A stretch of 12,836 bases of DNA from Alphaproteobacteria bacterium. GTDB lineage: Bacteria; Pseudomonadota; Alphaproteobacteria; JANQSM01. Both the position numbers and the translations under genes were made by a program. The number at the start of each line of letters is the position of its first letter. The stretch's first letter is position 1. Below, in pieces: positions 1 to 5,190 of this stretch. The DNA lies in the NCBI GenBank assembly GCA_028284025.1, contig JANQSM010000079.1, forward strand, positions 1 to 12,836, written 5' to 3'. The notes under the pieces were generated by a model. The model did not search any database. It was given only the letters and a program-made list of their open reading frames with translations, and had not been told where the DNA came from.

Positions 1-1
1 A

Positions 2-826
2 GAAAAACGTGAACAGCTGTTAGGAAAGCAAAAAGATCCCCTTCAACTGGATTCTAATGTTCCGGAATACCAGCACGCCTTGGTGAATTATTTTCAATTA
101 CAAAAGTCAAAACATGGTCGACGCATCCGTATGAAGTTAGCGACAGCTGGTTGGCGGTCCCAGGATGCCGTGATCCGTTATCTTTTCTTCAAAGCGTGCT
201 TGCCGCTTATTTTTGGAGCATTAGGGATTCTCTATATTTATGTACTAGAATTCATCCAGCTTTCTGACATGGGCAAAATGCTAGCCTCTATGGGTTGCGT
301 TCTGTTTGGATATTATGGCCCGGATCTTTATATAAAAAATGCAGCAGAAAAACGCCGCAAGGCACTCACTCTGGCCCTGCCCGATACGCTGGATCTAATG
401 GTGATTTGTGCTGAAGCCGGACTCAGCCCGGATGCTACTCTGGAAAAAATTTCTCATGAAATCTCTATGGCGCACCCACAAATGGCAGAAGAACTGCGAT
501 TAACGGCTGTAGAATGCAGTGTCCTACCCAACCGTAAGGAAGCTTTGGAAAACTTCAAGAACCGGGTAAATTTTAAAGAAATTACCGCCCTGGTGAACGC
601 ATTAATTCAGACAGAAAAATACGGAACGCCCCTGGCGCAGGCCATGCGCGTTTTATCAGCAGAATTTAGAAACGAACGCATGATGCGTGCCGAAGAAAAA
701 GCTGCGCGCCTACCTGCTTTGCTGACTGCCCCAATGATTATTTTCATTCTACCACCACTATTTATTGTACTGGTGGGGCCGGGCATTTTGCGCATGGTAG
801 ACTCGTTAGGAAGTATAGGAGGATGA
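2..826 (+). CDS. tadC: TadC, inner-membrane platform protein of the Tad/Flp pilus (5' end outside window)
   Basis: The frame is open from base 2 and ends at TGA 824-826, giving 274 visible residues. The first in-window start-like codon (TTG at 80) is probably internal, because the frame continues upstream and TadC proteins are usually somewhat longer than this. The protein has two hydrophobic segments near the N-terminus (around YLFFKACLPLIFGALGIL and MLASMGCVLFGYYG). A T2SSF/GspF-type cytoplasmic domain follows, containing LDLMVICAEAGLSPD and, later, TEKYGTPLAQAMRVLS. A final hydrophobic hairpin (LLTAPMIIFILPPLFIVL) closes the protein. Known role of the family: TadB and TadC form the membrane platform that couples the TadA ATPase to Flp pilus assembly. 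TadB would be expected just upstream. The gene ends 7 bp before the end of the convergent tadD gene, with no room for a separate terminator. Confidence 0.9.
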   Translation, partial: EKREQLLGKQKDPLQLDSNVPEYQHALVNYFQLQKSKHGRRIRMKLATAGWRSQDAVIRYLFFKACLPLIFGALGILYIYVLEFIQLSDMGKMLASMGCVLFGYYGPDLYIKNAAEKRRKALTLALPDTLDLMVICAEAGLSPDATLEKISHEISMAHPQMAEELRLTAVECSVLPNRKEALENFKNRVNFKEITALVNALIQTEKYGTPLAQAMRVLSAEFRNERMMRAEEKAARLPALLTAPMIIFILPPLFIVLVGPGILRMVDSLGSIGG

Positions 827-833
827 GGAAATG

Positions 834-1613
834 TCAGTCTTTGTCCCCGCTGTACAGTTCTTTGACAATGTCAACACTGCCTTTCATTGCCCGCAGTTTA
901 CGGTAAAATGCCAAGGTACTGTCAATGACCGGTTCAGCAAAATCCTTTGCCAAAACTTTGCGTGCTTCCACTTCATTGGCCGCCAAGCCATAAATCAAAG
1001 CAAGGTTTTTACGCTCCCGCAACCGGGCACCAGGGTGGGCAGCAACTTCCTGCATCGTTTCAATGGCCTTGTCAAAATTCTTCGCCAGAGCATAGGAAAT
1101 TGCCAGGTTATTTTTCATTACCATGTCATCCGCTTCCATTCGCAACCCCTTCTTGTAGGTTGCCTGAGCTTTCTGGTGCTGCCCGATCATGTCATACGCC
1201 ACACCAAGGGAGCTGTAAGTCCGCGGTTCTTTTTTGATTTTCAAAACCCGCTCCAATTGCAAGGCAGCGCGTTCCGGATTCCCCTGTGCGATCAGCACAT
1301 TTCCATACCCCCGCAAGGCAACCGTATTTTCAGGCTCCAGCAAAATTGCGCGTTCATATGCCTTAATAGCATCATCGTGCTTACCGCGGCGGCGCAGGAT
1401 TTCTCCCAGACCAATCAGCGGCTGGGCGTAGTCAGAATCAAGCTCATGGGCACGCGTGTAAAGCCCCAGTGCCATATCGTATTTGCTACTCTCTTCTGCA
1501 CGTTCTGCCATACGAACAAGTTTTTGAGCTTCTGGGCTCGCAGGTTTTGTGGAAGGGGCACCAGCGCAACTGGCAATCAAAAAGCAAGCAATGACAATTA
1601 TAATTTTTTTCAT
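834..1613 (-). CDS. tadD: TadD-type TPR lipoprotein of the Tad pilus system
   Basis: This encodes 259 residues from the ATG at 1613. The frame extends to 1670, but the start at 1613 places a typical lipoprotein signal first: MKK, a hydrophobic stretch, then lipobox I-A-S-C with the lipidated Cys at residue 16. Tetratricopeptide repeats fill residues ~32-225, with repeats such as YDMALGLYTRAHELD, DDAIKAYERAILLEPEN and FDKAIETMQEV at about 34-residue spacing. I count five or six. Known role: TadD is an outer-membrane-associated lipoprotein needed for Flp pilus assembly, likely as a scaffold for the secretin complex. The gene is oriented against tadC and the tadE-like genes, which is unusual for a tad cluster. 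AAGG lies 3 nt before the start, a short spacing. A TATAAT box lies 7 nt before the start. A generic TPR lipoprotein is the alternative, but the context favours TadD. Confidence 0.82.
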   Translation of the reverse strand: MKKIIIVIACFLIASCAGAPSTKPASPEAQKLVRMAERAEESSKYDMALGLYTRAHELDSDYAQPLIGLGEILRRRGKHDDAIKAYERAILLEPENTVALRGYGNVLIAQGNPERAALQLERVLKIKKEPRTYSSLGVAYDMIGQHQKAQATYKKGLRMEADDMVMKNNLAISYALAKNFDKAIETMQEVAAHPGARLRERKNLALIYGLAANEVEARKVLAKDFAEPVIDSTLAFYRKLRAMKGSVDIVKELYSGDKD

Positions 1614-1620
1614 AGGCCTT

Positions 1621-1626
1621 ATTATA
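1621..1626 (-). promoter_or_regulatory. Candidate -10 box of tadD
   Basis: A perfect TATAAT reads on the minus strand and ends 7 nt before the tadD ATG. Transcription would then start at or one base before the start codon. No good -35 element is visible at 16-18 bp spacing, so the call rests on the -10 match and its position. It lies in the 34-bp gap between the divergent tadD and tadE-like genes. Confidence 0.35.
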
Positions 1627-1647
1627 GACATATTGGAGCAAGAATAA

Positions 1648-2202
1648 ATGCCCAAACTTAAATCATTCATAAATCATACCTCAGGCGCCAGTGTGGTAGA
1701 GTTTTCTTTTATCATGCCAGTCATGTTACTGGTCTTGGTCGGATTGATAGAAATAATTTTTGCTTTTGCACTCAATACCCTGATTGAGGGAGGGTTACGT
1801 GAATCAGCCAGATACGGGGTTACCGGCGCAGGATCTCAGTTAGAACGTCAAACACAAATTATGAATATCGTCAGCCGTCATACTTTGGGCTTTGTCACAG
1901 AAGAAACTGCCGAGATTGAAATGCTAATTTACCCAGACTTTGAATCTATTGCTCGATTTGAACCTTATGATGATACAGCGCCAGTCAACGGACAATTTGA
2001 TATAGGGGAAGATTATGATGATGTGAATGGCAACGGCCAGTGGGATGAGGATATGGGCGTACAAGGCGTAGGGCAAGGCAATGATATTCTTCTTTATAAA
2101 ATTAAATATGACTGGCCCATGCTAACCAGCTTTTTTGCTGGAATCATTGGTGAGGAAATCAACATGGAGGTCGCACTCGCCGTGCGCAATGAGCCATTTT
2201 AG
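1648..2202 (+). CDS. tadE: TadE-like minor pseudopilin with an EF-hand-like calcium loop
   Basis: The product has 184 residues. The short N-terminus ends in a prepilin-peptidase-type site, G13|A-S-V-V-E18, with Glu at +5 of the mature protein. One hydrophobic helix follows (about residues 19-43, FSFIMPVMLLVLVGLIEIIF). This is the TadE domain signature. The periplasmic part contains D125-V-N-G-N-G-Q-W-D-E-D135, resembling a DxNxNGxxD calcium-binding loop. Known family role: TadE and TadF are pseudopilins processed by the prepilin peptidase TadV and needed for pilus biogenesis. A GGAG run about 9 nt upstream of the ATG supports the start. The gene is divergent from tadD and is followed 10 bp later by a second TadE-like gene, forming a small operon. 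Confidence 0.85.
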   Translation: MPKLKSFINHTSGASVVEFSFIMPVMLLVLVGLIEIIFAFALNTLIEGGLRESARYGVTGAGSQLERQTQIMNIVSRHTLGFVTEETAEIEMLIYPDFESIARFEPYDDTAPVNGQFDIGEDYDDVNGNGQWDEDMGVQGVGQGNDILLYKIKYDWPMLTSFFAGIIGEEINMEVALAVRNEPF

Positions 2203-2212
2203 GAAATAGCAC

Positions 2213-2764
2213 ATGAGGAAAATGTTTAAAAAATTTGTGCGTCAGGAAAAAGGCAGCATGTTTGCAGAAATTGCTTTTGCCTTACCCATGTTAGTGATGG
2301 TTTTGTTCGGTACCGTTGAAATGTCACGCTATGTGCTGGTAAATATGAAAGTGGACCGAGTCGCCAATACCATGGCCGATTTGGTCAGCCGCGCGCCACA
2401 AATTACCCAAACTGATGTGAATGATTATTTTTTTGCTGTGGAGCACGTGTTACGTCCTTTTAAAATGGAAGAAGATGGTACGGTAATTATTTCTTCTATC
2501 ACCGGAGAAGACAGTACAAATGCTCGCATCCAGTGGCAACGCCAGGGAGCAGGAACATTGGCAGCTTCAAGCCACATTGGGCAGGATGGGCAATTGGCCA
2601 CTCTGCCAGGTGATTTTACTTTAAAGCAAGGTGAGAATGTAATTTTGGTAGAAGTCTATTATAACTTTGAACCCTTCGTTGCCGGGGATATCCGCGCAGC
2701 TACACAAATTTATCGCCATGCCGTCTTCCGCCCGCGGATCAACAACTTGCAAGTGGTGAATTAA
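2213..2764 (+). CDS. Second TadE/TadF-like minor pseudopilin
   Basis: The product has 183 residues. It shares the architecture of the preceding gene: a basic N-terminus, a G14|S-M-F-A-E19 prepilin-type cleavage motif, and one long hydrophobic helix (about residues 20-44, IAFALPMLVMVLFGTVEMS). A periplasmic domain of ~140 residues follows with no motif that I recognise. AGGAA at 2201-2205 overlaps the stop of the previous gene and sits 7 nt before the ATG, so the two are probably translationally linked. An alternative start at codon 4 is possible. Position and pairing suggest TadF, but TadE and TadF are too similar at this level to assign a symbol. The gene ends within a TTAA that also encodes the stop codon of the convergent small gene. 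Confidence 0.83.
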   Translation: MRKMFKKFVRQEKGSMFAEIAFALPMLVMVLFGTVEMSRYVLVNMKVDRVANTMADLVSRAPQITQTDVNDYFFAVEHVLRPFKMEEDGTVIISSITGEDSTNARIQWQRQGAGTLAASSHIGQDGQLATLPGDFTLKQGENVILVEVYYNFEPFVAGDIRAATQIYRHAVFRPRINNLQVVN

Positions 2765-3003
2765 TCAGTCTCAGATGAAGATTCTTGTTTCTTCGCCTTG
2801 TGACGGGTATAAACCCCGGCACCGATTAGAGCAGGCACAGCCACTACACAAAGTGGACACGTCGCACCTACTGCTAATGTGGAAACAGTAGAAAACGCCC
2901 CAAGCCCTACACCGGCACCTAAATAGAGGTTTCCCTCTTTTCTAAGCTCTGAAGCTTTTGAGCATTTTTCCTGGTTCTGTTTTTGTTTTTTGGTTTTTTT
3001 CAT
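2761..3003 (-). CDS. Small hypothetical two-helix membrane protein with a CPLC motif
   Basis: This encodes 80 residues of unknown function. The N-terminus is strongly basic (Lys/Gln-rich, residues 1-22). Two hydrophobic glycine- and alanine-rich segments follow, at about residues 27-47 and 51-65. Between them lies C49-P-L-C52, a CxxC arrangement that could form a disulfide or bind a metal. A basic then Ser/Glu-rich tail ends the protein. AGGA at 3011-3014 (read on the minus strand) lies 7 nt before the ATG. The real ribosome site, clean membrane topology and intact short frame support a true gene. It is convergent with the upstream TadE-like gene and shares its TTAA stop. I see no link to pilus function and know no named family for it. 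Confidence 0.6.
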   Translation of the reverse strand: MKKTKKQKQNQEKCSKASELRKEGNLYLGAGVGLGAFSTVSTLAVGATCPLCVVAVPALIGAGVYTRHKAKKQESSSETD

Positions 3004-3016
3004 TTTTGTATCCTAT

Positions 3017-3043
3017 TGTATGTAAATAATTTTTTTACATACA
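3017..3043. repeat. Perfect 10-bp inverted repeat with a 7-nt spacer
   Basis: TGTATGTAAA (3017-3026) and TTTACATACA (3034-3043) are exact inverse copies separated by seven A/T bases. The repeat sits just upstream of the ribosome site of the small CPLC protein gene. It could be a regulator binding site or a hairpin in that gene's 5' leader. It is not followed by a T-run on the minus strand, so it is not a simple terminator. Confidence 0.6.
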
Positions 3044-3068
3044 TGCCATATTTTATCTATCGCAATAT

Positions 3069-3074
3069 ATTATA
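3069..3074 (-). promoter_or_regulatory. Candidate -10 box for the CPLC protein gene
   Basis: A TATAAT reads on the minus strand about 65 bp upstream of the start at 3003. The best -35 candidates at 16-18 bp are poor. If used, the leader of about 60 nt would include the 10-bp inverted repeat at 3017-3043. Confidence 0.25.
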
Positions 3075-3111
3075 CGCATTACCTTTCCCTATTTCGGAAA
3101 AAATAAGATAA

Positions 3112-3281
3112 AAGTTACAAATTAATTTTAAAAAGAAATGTAGAGTTACAGGTGGTTTGCAGGTTTTGTACACCCATAAGTTACCGGATTGGAAATTTTT
3201 CTGTTGACAGTATACGGATAAGTAATTATAAATCTTGTACAACTAATGATAAGTAACTTTTGGAACACTTTCGAGTAACTT
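3112..3281. repeat. Five AAGTTAC/GTAACTT heptamers around the dehydrogenase promoter
   Basis: AAGTTAC occurs at 3112-3118 and 3178-3184, and GAGTTAC (one mismatch) at 3143-3149. The inverse form GTAACTT occurs at 3253-3259 and 3275-3281. Three copies in one orientation lie upstream of the promoter at 3204-3232 and two inverse copies lie downstream. The last two are 22 bp apart, about two helical turns. The layout suggests operator half-sites, but the region is AT-rich and the repeats are short. Confidence 0.4.
3204..3232 (+). promoter_or_regulatory. Near-consensus sigma70 promoter of the dehydrogenase-like gene
   Basis: TTGACA at 3204-3209 is an exact -35 match. After exactly 17 bp, TATAAA at 3227-3232 matches the -10 consensus in five of six positions. 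The start of transcription would be near 3239, giving a leader of about 60 nt before the ATG at 3299. Confidence 0.72.
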
Positions 3282-3298
3282 GAGGTATGAGGCAGGTT

Positions 3299-4342
3299 AT
3301 GAAAAGGAAATACACGCCATCACAATTGCGTGCGGCTGACTTACGTAGATACGCACAGATTTGCATCATTGCCGGAGCTGGAAATTCTCTGGGGCGTGCT
3401 TTCATTTCCTATTATAGCAAACGCCCCGATACATTCTGTATTGCCCTTGTTCAAAAAGCTCCGCCTACGGATGACCGTGAAAATGTACACTATATTGAAG
3501 CCAACCTTGCACTGGACAGCAATATTGACTTGATTACCCAACGTTTAAAAAGATTTCTGCCTGAAGACTTGGGAGGTCGGCGCATAAAACTTGTCTATGC
3601 CATTGGTCCGTTTAAGTTTGATGATACGCCCCTCCCCCCTTTTTCTTTAGATGCAGCAGATATTCCATCCAATCTAAGACATGACAAAATTTACAGATTA
3701 AATTTTCTGGCATGCAGTGACTTGATTCGCGCAGTCATAAGTGTGATTGAGCGTAAGTCCGGACAGGGATCCAATAGCCGGGCCAACCTGGCTGTTACCG
3801 GATTTGCCCCACTGCAAGAAGATACAGGACATGAAAATCTGTTTCCAACGTATATGTTGGCAAAAAGAACGCTGCGCTCTCACCTACGGGCCCTTGGCCA
3901 AAGCCAGACATCCCAGAAGGTGCGATTAGGTACGTTAATGGTTAATGCAAGCTTCCTTCACATTCATGATGAAGAAGCCGTTGCAGATTTTAATGCGGAT
4001 GAGCGCAGCGCCGATTTCCGTGCTATGAGCAAAATTGCACGTTATACAATTCCTGTTCTGGAAGCTTTACATGAAACCGGGTTTGAACAGCTTCATATTA
4101 TAGAGCCTACAAGCCAGTCTTCAATTACCCCAGGGGAAACTACCCACCAAGGGGGGCGTACCAATCTTCAAGATTATGGTCACCATTCTTTTAGTTTCTC
4201 TCCGGCAATTCACACGATCAGAGATCACTCTACCACACAGCGTATCCAGCGTATGATTGCAAAATTCGGTATAGGGTGGGAAACTTCTGTCATGCACCGG
4301 GGAACAGCAGAAATGCACCGCGCGGTCTATGGCAGGAATTAG
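3299..4342 (+). CDS. Atypical short-chain dehydrogenase/reductase-like (Rossmann-fold) protein
   Basis: This encodes 347 residues from ATG 3299. The frame also has an ATG at 3287, but that one has GAGG only 1 nt before it. The ATG at 3299 has AGGCAGG at a proper distance, so I prefer it. The N-terminal Rossmann fold carries the dinucleotide-binding glycines (about residues 22-32, CIIAGAGNSLG). A YMLAK segment (Tyr185-xxx-Lys189) matches the catalytic YxxxK of short-chain dehydrogenases and is preceded by a TGF at the usual Ser-strand position. Roughly 130 further residues follow the YxxxK motif, more than in classical SDRs of ~250 residues. This tail contains no motif that I recognise. It would act on an unknown substrate in the cytoplasm with NAD(P). 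It stands alone behind its own strong promoter and ends 16 bp from a convergent gene. The substrate cannot be inferred. Confidence 0.72.
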   Translation: MKRKYTPSQLRAADLRRYAQICIIAGAGNSLGRAFISYYSKRPDTFCIALVQKAPPTDDRENVHYIEANLALDSNIDLITQRLKRFLPEDLGGRRIKLVYAIGPFKFDDTPLPPFSLDAADIPSNLRHDKIYRLNFLACSDLIRAVISVIERKSGQGSNSRANLAVTGFAPLQEDTGHENLFPTYMLAKRTLRSHLRALGQSQTSQKVRLGTLMVNASFLHIHDEEAVADFNADERSADFRAMSKIARYTIPVLEALHETGFEQLHIIEPTSQSSITPGETTHQGGRTNLQDYGHHSFSFSPAIHTIRDHSTTQRIQRMIAKFGIGWETSVMHRGTAEMHRAVYGRN

Positions 4343-4358
4343 ACCAAACCAGGTTAAG

Positions 4359-5087
4359 TTAAGCTGCTGCAGCCTTCACAAATGCTTCAAATAATTTACG
4401 GTCTATCTGATTGATCCCAAAATCCGGATCAACATAAAATTCCGGATGCCATTGTACTCCCATACAAAACTTTTTACCGGGAACTTCAATCGCCTCCACG
4501 ATGCCATCATGCGCACGCCCTGAAACAATATAATCACCATCATCGCGAACTGCCTGGTGATGTACGCTATTGATCTCAGCAACGTTAGCGCCAATTATTT
4601 GGTGAAGCAAAGTGCCTTCTTCCACTTTTAAATCATGCTTTGAGGTTGTTGCGGGTTTTTGCCAGTGATTATGATCCGTTGAAGTTTGGTCAACGATATC
4701 TTGAATAATTCCTCCGCCACGGGCAACGGCCAAGTGTTGCATGCCCATACAGACTCCTAATACAGGCTTATCTAACTCAACGGCTTTTTTAATTAAATCA
4801 ATCTCAAAAGCACTCCGTTCAGTATGAACCTTTTTTACCGTAGGATGTAACTCTTCGCCGAAAAAATCCGGGTCAATATCATCTCCCCCCGGAAAAACAA
4901 ACCCATCAAATGTTTCCAGAATAAAATCCAGGCGCTCTCTGTCGTGAGGAAAGCCCAAAGCATCTCCTCCGGCTTCATACACCGCCTGAAAATAATGCCG
5001 CCGTACAGCAAAATACGGGAAATCTGCGAAGCATCCTGTTTCCTGGCTATCCAGAGCAATACCAATAAGGGGACGTTTTCCTGACAT
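4359..5087 (-). CDS. Class I glutamine-amidotransferase-like peptidase, gamma-glutamyl-GABA hydrolase (PuuD) family
   Basis: This encodes 242 residues, typical for the family. It opens with the PLIGIALD strand. The family motif GGDDIDPDFFG lies at residues 68-78, and the nucleophile elbow GVCMGMQ carries Cys113. GVQWHPEF near the C-terminus gives His214 and Glu216, so the full Cys-His-Glu triad is present. Known family role: hydrolysis of gamma-glutamyl amide bonds, for example gamma-glutamyl-GABA in the putrescine pathway. No other putrescine genes are nearby, so the substrate is open and no symbol is given. No Shine-Dalgarno sequence precedes the ATG. Instead an extended -10 promoter lies 8 nt upstream, which suggests a nearly leaderless mRNA. 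The gene lies downstream of the large secreted-protein gene on the same strand but is separated from it by a terminator. Confidence 0.88.
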   Translation of the reverse strand: MSGKRPLIGIALDSQETGCFADFPYFAVRRHYFQAVYEAGGDALGFPHDRERLDFILETFDGFVFPGGDDIDPDFFGEELHPTVKKVHTERSAFEIDLIKKAVELDKPVLGVCMGMQHLAVARGGGIIQDIVDQTSTDHNHWQKPATTSKHDLKVEEGTLLHQIIGANVAEINSVHHQAVRDDGDYIVSGRAHDGIVEAIEVPGKKFCMGVQWHPEFYVDPDFGINQIDRKLFEAFVKAAAA

Positions 5088-5095
5088 ACACTAAT

Positions 5096-5104
5096 ATTAT
5101 ATCA
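5096..5104 (-). promoter_or_regulatory. Extended -10 promoter (TGATATAAT) of the PuuD-family gene
   Basis: On the minus strand the sequence reads TGATATAAT, an exact TGnTATAAT extended -10 element. There is no clear -35, as is common for this promoter type. Transcription would begin near 5089, about 2 nt before the ATG at 5087. The box lies just past the terminator of the upstream gene, so the gene has its own promoter. Confidence 0.6.
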
Positions 5105-5125
5105 CTAAATGATTCAGACAAACGC

Positions 5126-5163
5126 AAAAAAGAAAAACGGGAAGGCTATAAAAACCTTCCCGT
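5126..5163 (-). terminator. Rho-independent terminator of the large TPS-domain gene
   Basis: Read on the minus strand, ACGGGAAGG (5163-5155), a 9-nt loop and CCTTCCCGT (5145-5137) form a perfect 9-bp GC-rich stem. It is followed directly by a T-rich tail (TTTTT C TTTTTT). It starts 28 nt after the stop codon at 5191-5193. Confidence 0.93.
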
Positions 5164-5190
5164 CTATTATATGTGTCTAAAGGGCCTTAG

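Noticed and set aside
831..1661. 276-codon plus-strand open frame with a good ribosome site, antisense to tadD
   Set aside because: Its codons are in exact register with tadD codons on the other strand, where stops appear only if tadD uses TTA, CTA or TCA. The translation is Cys/His/Phe-rich with no recognisable domain, while tadD has a lipobox and clear TPRs.
1648..2764. Possibility that the two TadE-like genes are ordinary type IV major pilins
   Set aside because: Their length (~184 residues), a single TadE-style helix and the tad gene context fit minor pseudopilins. The major Flp pilin is much shorter.
3057..3242. 61-codon minus-strand open frame in the AT-rich control region
   Set aside because: It overlaps the strong promoter and repeats, shows no ribosome site or domain that I can see, and looks like a chance frame.
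4343..4358. Possible terminator between the convergent SDR-like and PuuD-family genes
   Set aside because: Only 16 bp separate them, and the AACC-A-GGTT palindrome there has a one-base centre that cannot form a hairpin loop.
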